The notes under the pieces: generated by a model
Told to the model about the DNA's origin: nothing
The model's database searches: none
What the model saw: the letters and a program-made list of their open reading frames with translations, nothing else
Made by a program: the position numbers and the translations under genes
Assembly (NCBI RefSeq): GCF_047238345.1
Contig: NZ_JBDFMQ010000001.1
Coordinates: 1,860,001 to 1,924,000 of the forward strand
DNA length: 64,000 nt
Origin: Shouchella sp047238345
Lineage (GTDB): Bacteria > Bacillota > Bacilli > Bacillales > Bacillaceae_D
Direction: 5' to 3'
Part shown: piece after piece, positions 49,729-60,200 of the stretch
How the letters are laid out: each line of letters begins with the position of its first letter
Numbering within the stretch: the stretch's first letter is position 1

Positions 49729-50973
49729 TTAAATCAACAAGCTAAACAAACTTTGATTTTTATTTACTTCTTCATAACCAAATCCGAGCTCGTCCATTCG
49801 TTGAATTAACCCATCATAATCTTGATTTGACTTTAGCTCAATCCCAATCAATACCGGTCCATTGGATTTATTATTTTTCTTTGTGTATTCAAACCGTGTG
49901 ATATCATCTTGGGGTCCAAGAACATTTAAAATAAATTCTTTTAACGCGCCTGCTCGTTGCGGAAACTGAATAATAAAGTAATGCTGCAAACCTTCATAAA
50001 CGAGAGAGCGTTCACGAATTTCCTCCATGCGTCCAATGTCATTATTTCCGCCACTTACGACACACACAACTGATTTGCCTTTTATCTGATCTTTATAGAA
50101 ATCAAGCGCGGCGATTGGCATTGCCCCTGCTGGCTCAGCCACAATAGCATTTTCGTTGTAAAGCTTTAAAATGGTCGTGCAAATTTTCCCTTCTGGCACT
50201 AAGACAATGTCATCCAGATATTGTTTACAGATTTCATAAGTTTTTTCACCTACTCGTTTTACTGCTGCACCGTCCACAAACTTGTTGATTTCAGGTAGCT
50301 CTACGACGCCCCCTTGTTTAAGAGCTTCTTTCATTGAGGCAGCTCCAGCTGGTTCACAGCCAATCATCTTCGTAGCAGGACTTATGCTTTTAATATATGT
50401 AGAAATTCCGCTAATCAATCCGCCTCCACCAATGGAGGAAAAGATGAAGTCTGGTGTTTCTTCTAAATCATTTAAAATTTCCAATCCGACCGTTCCTTGC
50501 CCAGCAATAATATGGTCTTGGTTAAAAGGATGAATAAACGCCATATGATGCTCATCGCGATAGCGCATCGCTTCAGCATAAGAATCATCAAAAGTATCTC
50601 CAATTAAACGAACGTCGACATAATTACGACCAAAAAATTCTACTTGTGCTACTTTTTGTTTAGGCGTTGTTGAAGGCATGAAAATCACACCTTTTATTTG
50701 AAGCGCTTGACACGAATACGCGACACCTTGTGCATGATTCCCTGCACTTGCGCAGACCACGCCTGCCTTTAGCTCTTCTTTAGATAATGAAGAAATTTGA
50801 TAATAAGCCCCTCTTATTTTAAAAGAACGAACAACTTGAAGATCTTCTCGCTTTAAATAGACCGTGCAATCATACCGTTCAGATAAGACTTGATCTTTTT
50901 GTAATGGCGTGTGAGTAATAATATCTTTTAGCATTTGATTTGCTCGAATAATGTCTTGTAAGTTTGTTGCCAT
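49729..50973 (-). CDS. ilvA: threonine dehydratase, biosynthetic
   Basis: 414 residues from the ATG at 50973 with AAAGGACG upstream; the frame is open 12 codons further with no site. The PLP Lys lies in VVRSFKIRGAYYQ, the phosphate-binding loop is SSIGGGGLISG, and a C-terminal ACT-like regulatory domain follows (VGRME-EIRERSLVYEGLQHYFIIQFPQRAGALKEF). It converts threonine to 2-oxobutanoate, the first step of isoleucine synthesis. No T-box is visible upstream and no other ilv gene is near. Confidence 0.94.
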   Translation of the reverse strand: MATNLQDIIRANQMLKDIITHTPLQKDQVLSERYDCTVYLKREDLQVVRSFKIRGAYYQISSLSKEELKAGVVCASAGNHAQGVAYSCQALQIKGVIFMPSTTPKQKVAQVEFFGRNYVDVRLIGDTFDDSYAEAMRYRDEHHMAFIHPFNQDHIIAGQGTVGLEILNDLEETPDFIFSSIGGGGLISGISTYIKSISPATKMIGCEPAGAASMKEALKQGGVVELPEINKFVDGAAVKRVGEKTYEICKQYLDDIVLVPEGKICTTILKLYNENAIVAEPAGAMPIAALDFYKDQIKGKSVVCVVSGGNNDIGRMEEIRERSLVYEGLQHYFIIQFPQRAGALKEFILNVLGPQDDITRFEYTKKNNKSNGPVLIGIELKSNQDYDGLIQRMDELGFGYEEVNKNQSLFSLLI

Positions 50974-51171
50974 TCTATACGTCCTTTCAGCATGAACATC
51001 CACACACATAAAATACTAGTAATAATGAAATAATCTTAACATAGTGTCGTTCAAATAGAAAAGGAATAGTCCGCTTGCACATGGGATTGACATCTTTTAT
51101 AATAAGATGTGTGAACGTTTGCACGTCCCTTATACATATTTTTTCAAACGGACGATAAAGGAGGTCATACA

Positions 51172-51369
51172 ATGTTCAAAAAAAGTTTGTTTGCTCTTAT
51201 TATGATTGCAGTTCTTTCCATTGCCGTATTTGAACCAAACGCTTTAGCAGCTGCTGCAGAAGCTGGAGAGGGCGATAGCCCTGACACATTTTTACGCTGG
51301 ACACTAAATATCCTTTCAGTGGCTACACTTGGATTTTTGTCGTACCTAATCATTTTTGACCGCAGCTAA
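51172..51369 (+). CDS. small exported or membrane protein
   Basis: 65 residues. Residues 1-27 look like a signal peptide (basic start, then ALIMIAVLSIAVF, then ALAAA), and residues 42-62 are a second hydrophobic segment (LNILSVATLGFLSYLIIF). The final form could be a single-pass membrane peptide. It starts at 51172 behind AAAGGAGG and is divergent from ilvA. No family recognised. Confidence 0.7.
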   Translation: MFKKSLFALIMIAVLSIAVFEPNALAAAAEAGEGDSPDTFLRWTLNILSVATLGFLSYLIIFDRS

Positions 51370-51378
51370 AACGAACAG

Positions 51379-51404
51379 AACAACCAGCTAGCTAGCTGGT
51401 TGTT
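51379..51404 (+). terminator. terminator after the small membrane gene
   Basis: A 26-bp perfect palindrome (AACAACCAGCTAG with its complement) followed by TTT. Confidence 0.88.
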
Positions 51405-51420
51405 TTTATTTTCCCATAAA

Positions 51421-51443
51421 AAAAAGCGCTGTTTGCGCTTTTT
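51421..51443 (-). terminator. terminator after yppE
   Basis: AAAAAGCGC and GCGCTTTTT pair around TGTTT; on the minus strand a T run follows. Confidence 0.85.
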
Positions 51444-51457
51444 CGTGTTCATCATGA

Positions 51458-51829
51458 TCAATCCACTTGTGCGATTTTAATTTCTTCCAATACATTTTCC
51501 AGTACAAACCGAACCGATTTAAACGTCTCTCTTTGACGTCGCATCCCTGATGATGGATAAAATGACTTAATGGCTACAACATCCAAATTTTCTACCGTTT
51601 GCTCCACTTGACTTATGTGAACAAGCTTTGTGTAATGTTGCATCAAGAATGGTTTCACCTCACTCGCCCATTCCTGTGCAAGAGGTTGAACACGATCAGC
51701 AAATGGTTTTACTTTGCCATAAAAGTCTACCTCATACGCTTTATCTTGCTTTACAACATCAATATAAAATGCTTCCGCCTCTTTTGTTAAAGACAATAAT
51801 GCAGTTGTTAACTGTTTAAGCTTTTCCAT
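51458..51829 (-). CDS. yppE: YppE (DUF1798) family protein
   Basis: 123 residues, all helical. The pattern YEVDFYGKVKPFADRVQPLAQEWASEVKPF, LVHISQVEQTVENLDVV and FKSVRFVLENVLEEIKIA matches the YppE four-helix family, and its place between racA and the sspM-yppC region matches B. subtilis order. No function is known. The start at 51829 has GAGGTG. Confidence 0.85.
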   Translation of the reverse strand: MEKLKQLTTALLSLTKEAEAFYIDVVKQDKAYEVDFYGKVKPFADRVQPLAQEWASEVKPFLMQHYTKLVHISQVEQTVENLDVVAIKSFYPSSGMRRQRETFKSVRFVLENVLEEIKIAQVD

Positions 51830-51871
51830 TTTCTACACCTCATTTTCGAGTGTAGCAAGGTTAAAGGAATT

Positions 51872-52390
51872 TTAAAAGCTAAAAAACGATAGGATCGCTT
51901 TCCACGTCTTATTTGGAAATCGTCGTTGCCCTCGCTGAGGTTCTTCAAAGCCCTTTTTTTCCGTTTGATAGCGGTCTTCCATTTGATTCAATCGTTGTTC
52001 AAGTCGATTAAGCACATTCACCATATCATCTAATTCAGAGCGGTGTTTTAATAACTGATAACTCACAACATCATCTGCTTTTGTATTGAGTCTTTGCTCT
52101 AACACACTCACTTGATGATACATTTTTTCAAGCTTCGCGTCATATTGCTTTTTCGGTACAGATGGAACGACCTTCGATTGTTTCTGCTGAATTGTCACAT
52201 CTTTTAATTTCTTTCCGTCTTTTAATTGTTCTTGTATCGTTTTAAATAAAGGCACGTGTTCGTCCGTATATAAGAAATGACCTTGTTCATTCACTTCGCA
52301 CGAGATTTTGAAAAATTTTGTCCACCGTTGAATCGTCGTAGGATTTACACCAAGTTCGACTGACATTTCTTTTGTTTTATATTGAGCCAT
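51872..52390 (-). CDS. racA: chromosome-anchoring protein RacA
   Basis: 172 residues. An N-terminal MerR-like winged helix (MSVELGVNPTTIQRWTKFFKISCEVNEQGHFLYTDEHVPLFKTI) leads into a coiled coil of about 50 residues (QVSVLEQRLNTKADDVVSYQLLKH, LNRLEQRLNQMEDRYQTEK), the RacA architecture. RacA ties the origin region to the cell pole by binding DivIVA during sporulation. The start at 52390 has GAGGGG. A sigma-H-like promoter lies upstream. Confidence 0.82.
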   Translation of the reverse strand: MAQYKTKEMSVELGVNPTTIQRWTKFFKISCEVNEQGHFLYTDEHVPLFKTIQEQLKDGKKLKDVTIQQKQSKVVPSVPKKQYDAKLEKMYHQVSVLEQRLNTKADDVVSYQLLKHRSELDDMVNVLNRLEQRLNQMEDRYQTEKKGFEEPQRGQRRFPNKTWKAILSFFSF

Positions 52391-52426
52391 TTTCGTTCAC
52401 CCCTCAACATGATTTCGTTGCTATAC

Positions 52427-52455
52427 ATGTTCTCTAATCAATTTCTTTTTCCTAC
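52427..52455 (-). promoter_or_regulatory. candidate sigma-H promoter of racA
   Basis: On the minus strand GTAGGAAAA (perfect sigma-H -35), 11 bases, AGAGAACAT (one mismatch to RNNGAATWW). racA is expressed at sporulation entry in B. subtilis, which fits. The spacing is at the short limit. Confidence 0.45.
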
Positions 52456-52523
52456 ACGACTGACAAAACTAGTTTCCATTCAACAAAGATTGTAGGAATG
52501 CATAGAACTCCCCTTTTTTCGAC

Positions 52524-52553
52524 GGATAAACGGAACCAGAATGCCTCATACTG
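52524..52553 (+). promoter_or_regulatory. candidate sigma-G (or sigma-F) promoter of sspM
   Basis: GGATA, 18 bases, CATACTG, 21 bases before the sspM start. The sigma-G pattern is GNATR-N18-CATNNTA, so one base differs in the -10. sspM is a forespore gene in B. subtilis. Confidence 0.6.
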
Positions 52554-52573
52554 TTAAGAAGGGGGTGATTTTG

Positions 52574-52684
52574 TTGAAAGAGAATAAACAACGACAAAAA
52601 GGTACAAAGAAAACACCTAAACGTGAAAATACAGTTCCCGGATTAGACAAAAAATTAGGTGGGCCAAATCGACCTGCTGAATAA
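52574..52684 (+). CDS. sspM: small acid-soluble spore protein M
   Basis: 36 residues from a TTG at 52574, eight bases after AGGGGG. The end LDKKLGGPNRPAE matches B. subtilis SspM (LDKKLGGPNRPST). The rest is Lys/Gln/Arg-rich, typical of minor SASPs made in the forespore. It lies in the same neighbourhood as in B. subtilis, between yppE and yppC. Confidence 0.9.
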   Translation: MKENKQRQKGTKKTPKRENTVPGLDKKLGGPNRPAE

Positions 52685-52718
52685 TTTACAAAGAAAAACG
52701 GTTATGTAACAATTAGCT

Positions 52719-52760
52719 CCCTCCAATAGATCCACTTGAAAAAGTGACTTTATTGGAGGG
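52719..52760. terminator. large stem-loop between sspM and yppC
   Basis: CCCTCCAATA and TATTGGAGGG form a perfect 10-bp outer stem. An inner CACTT/AAGTG stem sits in the loop. No T run follows on either strand, and one arm covers the yppC stop codon. It most likely ends both convergent transcripts. Confidence 0.6.
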
Positions 52761-53688
52761 AATTCTTATGAATAAACGGATTTCGATGACTCTTTTTCCC
52801 AAACCACTCCAAACATGCGAGTTCTGCTTTAGCAAGCACCACATTTATCTTTTTCGGTTGATACTCCTTCAATGGTTGAAACAGTTTTTCAATTTCGTCT
52901 TTGTCGTACTGTTCATACCAATCTACGGCGATGATCGGCTTGTGCGAAATTCGTGGGTACACAACGCGTAACGGTAAACTCTTCTCCGATTTATCATAAT
53001 CCTTACGAGAGCCTGTCGGTTCAACTTCTTCCATAAATTGCAGAAAACAATAATGTAAGTCTGGATCATAAAGCAAATGTGCTAAGTTTACGCCTAATTG
53101 AATTCGTTTTTTAGGTTGCGCAAAATGCTGAACAACTTCTCCGTATCTGATTTGATTCGTCAGTGGCCAGTGCGGGAAAAGAACATAGCTAAAATGAAGC
53201 AACTCTTCCATTTTATAAAGGGCTGATTTAAAAAACAGCTTTACTTCAGGACTTTTAAACAATTGTTGCTCAATCATCATCTGCTCGTTAATGATAAGGG
53301 CAATCATTAATCGCCACTCATCTTTTTCTTCTAGAAAACGTCGCCATTCGTTGTACATAAAGATGGACACGCCATATGGCTTTACGTTTGACCAATCCCA
53401 AACCCCTGTTGTTTTATAATGTTGATAGCAAAGTAACTGCGGGTATGCATCTCGAAAGATTAACCAGTTTGCTCGTTCATAAATCCAAGCGATTTTTTGA
53501 CGGGTCGGGTATGGCAACACGGTCTGAAACGCTGACGTTGTTAAATCTGTTAAATTCCAGCCTGCATTTCGAGAAACGATCCCTGCTAATCGCGCCCAGC
53601 GAATCTCCGGTTGACGCTTTCCAAATTGCTCGTACGCTTTTGTTCGTGCAATATTATCTACATTTGCCCATAAAACTTGCCGGTCCAT
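52750..53688 (-). CDS. yppC: YppC (DUF2515) family protein
   Basis: 312 residues, the usual length for YppC. Aromatic-rich text with WARLAGIVSRNAGWNLTDL, YERANWLIFRDAYPQLLCYQHY and HYCFLQFMEEVEPTGSRKDYDK matches the DUF2515 family. No membrane segment or catalytic motif stands out. It lies between sspM and recU as in B. subtilis. The start at 53688 has GAGGG about nine bases away. Function unknown. Confidence 0.85.
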   Translation of the reverse strand: MDRQVLWANVDNIARTKAYEQFGKRQPEIRWARLAGIVSRNAGWNLTDLTTSAFQTVLPYPTRQKIAWIYERANWLIFRDAYPQLLCYQHYKTTGVWDWSNVKPYGVSIFMYNEWRRFLEEKDEWRLMIALIINEQMMIEQQLFKSPEVKLFFKSALYKMEELLHFSYVLFPHWPLTNQIRYGEVVQHFAQPKKRIQLGVNLAHLLYDPDLHYCFLQFMEEVEPTGSRKDYDKSEKSLPLRVVYPRISHKPIIAVDWYEQYDKDEIEKLFQPLKEYQPKKINVVLAKAELACLEWFGKKSHRNPFIHKNSLQ

Positions 53689-53850
53689 TTCATGTTTTCC
53701 CTCATTTTTTCATTAAATTTTCAACAGATCGCGTGTTCTCTTCCGCTACTTTTTTCCATTGTGTGTTAAACTATATATTGGCTCATTATTTACCTTTCCT
53801 CGATTAACTCAAAAACATGCGGACAAATTTATTGGAAAGGTTGTGAGAAC

Positions 53851-54444
53851 ATGTCCATTCAGTACCCTAATGGCAAACGCTATCGATCAAATTCGTCTCC
53901 ACACTCTAGCAAAACATCGATTGCGTATGGTGGGAGAGGTATGTCTTTTGAGTCTGATATTGACGAATCAAATACGTTTTACTTACTTAAAGAACAAGCG
54001 GTTATTCATAAAAAACCGACGCCGATCCAAATTGTAAATGTTGATTATCCTAAACGTAGCGCGGCGGTCATTAAAGAAGCGTACTTTAAACAAGCATCGA
54101 CAACAGATTATAATGGTGTATACAAAGGTCACTATATTGATTTCGAAGCGAAGGAAACGAAGAATAAAACATCCTTTCCCTTACAAAACATTCACCAACA
54201 CCAAGTTGATCACATGCGTAATGTGGTGAAGCAAAACGGGATCTGTTTTCTCTTAATTCGGTTTCAAGATACGAAAGAAGTTTTTTTACTAGATGCAGCT
54301 GTACTCATTTCTTTTTACGATCATCAAAAAGAACGAAAATCGATTAAAAAAGCGGATATTATGACGTATGGACACCATGTCCACACTGGCTATCAGCCAT
54401 TTATTGATTATTTACGGACAGTTGATGAACTCTATATTAACTAG
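53851..54444 (+). CDS. recU: Holliday junction resolvase RecU
   Basis: 197 residues. The PD-(D/E)xK core reads GVYKGHYIDFEAKETKNKTSFPL (Asp, Glu-Ala-Lys), followed by NIHQHQVDHMRNVV. An N-terminal basic stretch (YPNGKRYRSNS, then HSSKTSIAYGGRGM) matches the RecU family. RecU cuts four-way junctions and modulates RecA. It starts at 53851 and is 20 bases before ponA, the usual recU-ponA operon. Confidence 0.96.
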   Translation: MSIQYPNGKRYRSNSSPHSSKTSIAYGGRGMSFESDIDESNTFYLLKEQAVIHKKPTPIQIVNVDYPKRSAAVIKEAYFKQASTTDYNGVYKGHYIDFEAKETKNKTSFPLQNIHQHQVDHMRNVVKQNGICFLLIRFQDTKEVFLLDAAVLISFYDHQKERKSIKKADIMTYGHHVHTGYQPFIDYLRTVDELYIN

Positions 54445-54464
54445 CACCAAAAGGGGAGAAAAAT

Positions 54465-57182
54465 ATGGCAGATGAATATAAATCACGCCAAGAGCGCAAA
54501 CATGCGCAAACGAGCGATAAAAAACCAAAGAAGCCAAAAAATGATGGCAGCGGCGGCGGGAAAAAACCTAAAAAACCACTGTTTAAAAAAATCCTCATTA
54601 CGTTACTCATTCTCTTTGGGGTTGGTTTAATTGGTGGCGGAGTGGCAATCGGTGTGATCGTTGCAAACGCACCAGATATTGAGCGCGAGAAACTAATGCT
54701 TCCGCAATCGTTACAAGTGCACGACATGGACGATGAACTCGTGTTCACCTTAACAGGTGGCGAAAATCGAATTAATGCAGATATTAACGATATGCCCGAT
54801 CATCTGCAAAACGCTTTTCTGGCGATTGAAGATCACCGCTTCCGCGAACATTTTGGCGTAGATGTACGTCGATTAGGTGGTGCTGTTGTCGCCAACTTAC
54901 GTGAAGGCTTTGGCGCTGAAGGTGGTTCAACCATTACCCAGCAGCTTGTGAAGAACTTATTCTTATCTCAAGATAAACAGCTAACGAGAAAGATTCAAGA
55001 AGCGTATCTCGCCATTCAGCTTGAGCGCATGTATTCGAAAGATGAGATTTTAGAAATGTACTTAAATCAAATTAATTTAGGACCTTCTGCTGGCTACGGC
55101 GTTCAGCTTGCTTCAGAAGCGTACTTTGATAAACCGAACTTAGAAGACTTAACCGTTGCGGATGCCGCTGTGTTGGCTGCTATCCCTCAACGTCCAAGAG
55201 ACTTTGATCCCGTTCGAAATCCTGAGAACAATGAACAACGTCGAAACGTCGTTATTGATCGAATGGAGCGAGAAGATTTCATTACTGCCGAAGAAGCGGA
55301 AGAAGCTCGTAATACAGACATCAATGAACAAATTAACTATACAGAAACAGAAGACTCTGGCTGGTACACGTTTTATGATGAAGTGTTAAAAGAGCTTGAT
55401 GATTTAGGGTTTACAACAGACGAAATTTACCACTCTGGCCTACGTGTGTACACGACTCTTGATACACAAGCACAAGATTTAGTCGATTCTGTACTAAAAT
55501 CTGGTGAATACGAAGGATTACCGTTCCCAGATAATGAAGACTTCCGCGTTGGCGTTACGCTCCTTGATACCGAATCCGGTGCTGTACGTGCGATGGGGAA
55601 CGGAACAGAAGAAAACGATGCGCGCGTTAATAACTACGCATCCATTCAAACGAACCATGGTTCTGTGATGAAACCTCTTCTCGGCTATGGCCCTGTTATT
55701 GAAAACGAACAATGGTCAACCGGTCATATCATTGCCGATGAACCATACAATTATGAGACTGAGAGCGATACAGCTGTTCGAAATTTTGACCGTCAATATA
55801 AAGGCAATATGCGCATGCGTCAAGCGTTAGCAGAGTCTCGTAATGTACCAGCGGTTAAAGCACTAAATGAAGCTGGACAAGAAAACGCCTATGAATTTTT
55901 AGAGCGAATGTTTGAACCTGGTGGCGATCAAGTTGAATCTGGTATATTAGGGCCAGCAGAAGGATCGACAAAAGATATTGCCGGGGCTTATGCAGCGTTT
56001 GGAAATAACGGAGCTCACACGGAGCCGTATACCATCCGAAAAATTGTTTACCCAGACGGTCGTGAAATTAACGTTCAGCCGGAAACAGAACAAGTGATGG
56101 AAGACTACACTGGTTATATGGTTACGGACATGTTGAAATCAGTCATGACTGATGGCACAGGGACAACAGCTCAAGTACCAAATGTTCCTATTGCAGGTAA
56201 AACAGGAACATCAAACTTTGCACCAGCTGATTATGCAAATTTAAATATAGGCGAAAATGCTGGCGCGTTTCCTACATCTGCATTTACCGGCTACAGTACG
56301 GAATACACCCTATCCACATGGATTGGCTTTACCGACCGACGCGGCGACAACTATTTAACGAGTGAGCACAATCAAATTACCCGTAATTTGTTCCGCCATA
56401 TTATGACGGGCATGCATGAAGGGGTTCAAGCGTCTGATTTCACGATGCCTGATTCTGTTGAACGGATTAGCGTTGAGCGTGGAACCGGTCAATTGCCAAG
56501 TGCAGGAACACCGAGCAGTGAAATCGTTTCGGAACTATTTGTGCGCGGCTCTGGTCCATCTCAAGTATCTGAAGAATTTGCGCAAGATATTCCAGATCCT
56601 AGTGGACTTGACTACAGTTATAATGAAGAAGCGGAAACCATTACATTCACATGGTCCTATCCTGCTGACGTATTAGATGACGTAGAATTTGAAACGAGTG
56701 TTAGCTCTGGTTCTTTAGATGTTTCACCTGATTCCTTAAGTGCCACTGTCTCAAATGTAACACCTGGAAGCTATACATTTAGCGTGAGGGCCCGAGCAAC
56801 AGACGGCACCGATGGTGAAAGCTCTTCTGTTTCCGTAACAGCAACCATTGAGGAGGAAGAAGAGGAAGAAGAGATTGAGGAAGAAGAGCCAGTAGAAGAA
56901 GAACCGGTCGAAGAGGAACCAACAGAAGAAGAGCCACAACAAGATGAAGATACAGATGGTGGCGATGACAGCAATGGTGGCGATACGGGTGATGATTCTA
57001 ACGATGAAGACTCTACAGACACTGATACATCTCCAGATGAAGGATCTTCGGATCAAGGCGGCAATGTAGAAGACGACTCCGGCAGCCCTGATGATGACTC
57101 AGGAAGCTCCGAAGACACCAATCCAGACTCTGGAAATGGCAATGGTTCGGATTCTGAACCTGATGAAACCGATGAAGAGTAA
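54465..57182 (+). CDS. ponA: class A penicillin-binding protein PBP1 with long acidic tail
   Basis: 905 residues. A short basic cytoplasmic part and one membrane segment (about 45-70) lead into the glycosyltransferase domain (EDHRFREHFGVD, GGSTITQQLVKNLF). The transpeptidase domain has SxxK in GSVMKP, SRN in AESRNVPAVKAL and KTGT in IAGKTGTSNF. An FN3-type domain follows at about 710-790. The last 110 residues are almost wholly Glu, Asp, Ser and Gly, a long acidic tail outside the membrane. It polymerises and cross-links peptidoglycan. GpsB (19837) is its septal partner. Confidence 0.96.
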   Translation: MADEYKSRQERKHAQTSDKKPKKPKNDGSGGGKKPKKPLFKKILITLLILFGVGLIGGGVAIGVIVANAPDIEREKLMLPQSLQVHDMDDELVFTLTGGENRINADINDMPDHLQNAFLAIEDHRFREHFGVDVRRLGGAVVANLREGFGAEGGSTITQQLVKNLFLSQDKQLTRKIQEAYLAIQLERMYSKDEILEMYLNQINLGPSAGYGVQLASEAYFDKPNLEDLTVADAAVLAAIPQRPRDFDPVRNPENNEQRRNVVIDRMEREDFITAEEAEEARNTDINEQINYTETEDSGWYTFYDEVLKELDDLGFTTDEIYHSGLRVYTTLDTQAQDLVDSVLKSGEYEGLPFPDNEDFRVGVTLLDTESGAVRAMGNGTEENDARVNNYASIQTNHGSVMKPLLGYGPVIENEQWSTGHIIADEPYNYETESDTAVRNFDRQYKGNMRMRQALAESRNVPAVKALNEAGQENAYEFLERMFEPGGDQVESGILGPAEGSTKDIAGAYAAFGNNGAHTEPYTIRKIVYPDGREINVQPETEQVMEDYTGYMVTDMLKSVMTDGTGTTAQVPNVPIAGKTGTSNFAPADYANLNIGENAGAFPTSAFTGYSTEYTLSTWIGFTDRRGDNYLTSEHNQITRNLFRHIMTGMHEGVQASDFTMPDSVERISVERGTGQLPSAGTPSSEIVSELFVRGSGPSQVSEEFAQDIPDPSGLDYSYNEEAETITFTWSYPADVLDDVEFETSVSSGSLDVSPDSLSATVSNVTPGSYTFSVRARATDGTDGESSSVSVTATIEEEEEEEEIEEEEPVEEEPVEEEPTEEEPQQDEDTDGGDDSNGGDTGDDSNDEDSTDTDTSPDEGSSDQGGNVEDDSGSPDDDSGSSEDTNPDSGNGNGSDSEPDETDEE

Positions 57183-57196
57183 CGAATAAAACAGAG

Positions 57197-57232
57197 AAAA
57201 AGCGTAGGGGTTTTACGAACCCTACGCTTTTT
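57197..57232. terminator. bidirectional terminator between ponA and dynA
   Basis: AAAAAGCGTAGGG and CCCTACGCTTTTT form a 13-bp stem with A and T runs on both sides; the right arm overlaps the dynA stop codon. Confidence 0.92.
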
Positions 57233-60200
57233 TTGCTTGCAGCCAAGCTTTTATAACGTTTATTTCCGTTTGTAGATCCTGCTGAATTGCTTTCGTATTT
57301 AACTGCTTTCGCTTTGCAAGTTCAAGGGTTATTTGCTGATCAAGCATTGCTTTACACTCTTTGAATACATCATTTGTTTCATGCTTAAGCCAGTCCTTAC
57401 TCCTCCCTTCTTCTTCTCTTAATCCTGTACGGATTTGTTGGACAAGCTCATCAATCAACTGTTCTTTTACTTGCTTTACTTGCTGCTGTTCGAAAAACGT
57501 TTTTAATGACGTAAATTGACTTACATGTGACTGAATAGGAAGCGTACTTGTTAACAAATCAGGCGACAGATGAGAGGCAAAGCTCTTTTTCATTTTTGGA
57601 AATGGGAAGCCTGGTATATCTGTCTGAAAGGTTTGTTGCCACACCTTTTTCCACTGCTCAAACGAACGCTGTAACTCAAGGGAAAGTCGAATTCTCGTCG
57701 CTTTTAGCTCTTGATTCACATAAAACACACTGTCTTCATTCCACGACAGAAGCTGCTGTTCAAGTGCTTCTTTTTGTTTTTTTCTTGAAGAACCTACAAT
57801 GGTCGCTACATTTACAAATTCAATGAAACGGTCCCGACTGATATAGGGGGTTCGTTCACGTAAGTAAGCAAATAATTCACTTGCCTCTTGCTCTACTTCC
57901 ATCAATAACGACGCTGCTTCATCCTTATAAAACCCTTGCTGCGCCTTTGACAGGCTTTCTTCATACCGAATGAGCTGTGTGGATTTTTCATGATCTGTTA
58001 AAGAAGCAAAAGTTTGCGCGTCTTGTAAATAAATCAAATATTGCTGAACATGTTCGACAAATTGTGTTCGATTCGCATCTTTCAAAGCACGAAGCATCGG
58101 TCCATATAATTCTTGTTGAAATTGTTGAAAATCAGTTGATGAAGACACTTTCATAAGAGCTTCTTTGCTTGAAAGCGAAAATAATGCAGGTCGATCGATG
58201 CCCGCTTCTTCTAATGAACGGGATACAAAAGACTCTACCCCTTGCCGCTCTTCTTCGTTTGCGGCTAGGTCAATGGCATTTAAAACAAAGTAAAGCTTTT
58301 TAGAAGAAAAGTGTTGATTCATCTTTCCAAGCTGCTCGATAAACTGTGCATCTGCTCGTGAAAATGAATGATTGTAATAGGTTACATACAGAATCGCATC
58401 TGATGCTTTAACTTGTTCGTAAGCAACATTCGTATGTCGTCCATTAATTGAATTTACCCCAGGCGTATCGACTAACGTTAACCCTTTTGCAGTCCATTCG
58501 CATTCATAATAAATCGTTACTCGGGAAATAAAACAAGCAACTTCTTCATGAACAATTTTTTCATTCAACTCATTCATTGATACCATTTCTTCTTGTTCTA
58601 ACCACGATTCATATTTTTTCATGCTATGTTGCAACGTTTCAATGTATGAGAGGGCTTGTTTTTTTGCTGCTGTCGTCACCCGATACGTTTGCGTTCGGAA
58701 TCGTTGAAGTTGTTCAAGGCTCACAGTTACTTCGAGCAGTTGCGAGATTGACGCGAGCTCTCCTCTAAGTTGTTCGTATGACTTATATTGAATATGAACG
58801 TCGCCATGGCCGTAATCATCAGTAGGACGGGTCACAGTCGTCACAGTTGCCGTTGTTGGATGAGGGGATGACGGCAAAACAATTCCGCCTAACAAAGCAT
58901 TGGCCAGACTTGATTTTCCTGCACTGAAAGCTCCGAATAGCGATAGGGTAAATTGTTCTGTTGTAATGTGTTCAGCTTCTATTTGAAGTCGCTGATGCCA
59001 ATCTTGTGTGACGTCGCTTTTGTTTAACCGCTTTAATTCAGTTTGCAAATGATGAATATCTTCGTCTGAAATACCTAGCGGTCGCTCAGCAACATGTTCT
59101 TTTTTTGCTACTGATGTTAAGATCGTCTTGCCAACACTTGCTTTTACTTGGTTTTTCCACGTCGTATCTTCTTCTTCAAAAATAACGTTTTGGTTTATTT
59201 TCTCTTTTAATACTTTGGCAAACGCCCCGCGATCATCTCGTTCATTTGCTTCTTTGTCTGCTAAGCGCTTTAATGCTTCCTTTTTGTCTTTTTTCGCAAC
59301 GTAATGCGCTACATATGGTTCAAGCTCTTTCATTTCCCGATATTGTGCTTGTGCCTGCTCGCCTTGCTTTTGATCATACGCTGTTAATTGTTCATTTGCA
59401 TCGTCAAGGGCATCAACTGCACGCTGTTTTAGTTGTCGTTTAATCGCTTCTGTACGATCTTTCGTAAATTGATACACAAAAGAATCAGCAAAAGTTGAGT
59501 CCGGGACTCCTTCATCTAAAAAAGCAGGAGAAACCGTAAACGCCACATTATGAACCAAACTTAAAAAACGCTGCTGGTTTGACATTTCAGAAAGTGGAAA
59601 CGATTGCAATGTTTGTTTTAAATGAAACACGACTTGTTTGTTGATCTGATCATTTAATTCCTCTATGACTTCTGCTTGGCGCCGTTGTCGCTCCTGCATG
59701 ACTTTCCGTTTTGACGACAAGAAACCAATTTTAAAATTTGGGCGCATTGCGTGCAACCAGTGGAGCGTTTTTTCTGTTAGCATCGAATTAAAAAGCGTTG
59801 CTTGCCGAAATAAATCGTCCCATTCTTTTAATACACGCTGCTGCCGATTTTTTGATCCAGCTTCCGTCTCTTCTAATGCTTTCAAACGTTGACGATACAT
59901 TTCTATATCATCCAGCTCAAACCCGATTGATTGAATTGTTTCTTCAAGGGAGGCGCGCTCCTCTTCCCAATCATCTTCAATTCTGCGCTGGATCGATTTA
60001 TAAAAGCTATATTCAATCTTTTGTTTGCCAGCTTGAACTAAGTCACGCCCATAGTAAAAAAGCGAAAATAACGCATTCTTCAAGCGATCAAGCTCATCAT
60101 AGGGAGAATCTTTAATTGTTGTTACATAGAAGCCTTGATACTGGATCGACCAATTCGCCAACGTTTCAATAATGCTGTCTTTATAGCTTTGAAAAGAAAG

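Noticed and set aside
56840..57000. GAA/GAG-rich run as a microsatellite
   Set aside because: It is coding, in frame in ponA, with varied codons; no perfect short repeat.
56751..57056. Minus-strand frame opposite the ponA tail, rich in Phe, Leu and Ser
   Set aside because: The GAA/GAT-rich acidic tail reads as TTC/ATC on the other strand; there is no ribosome site.
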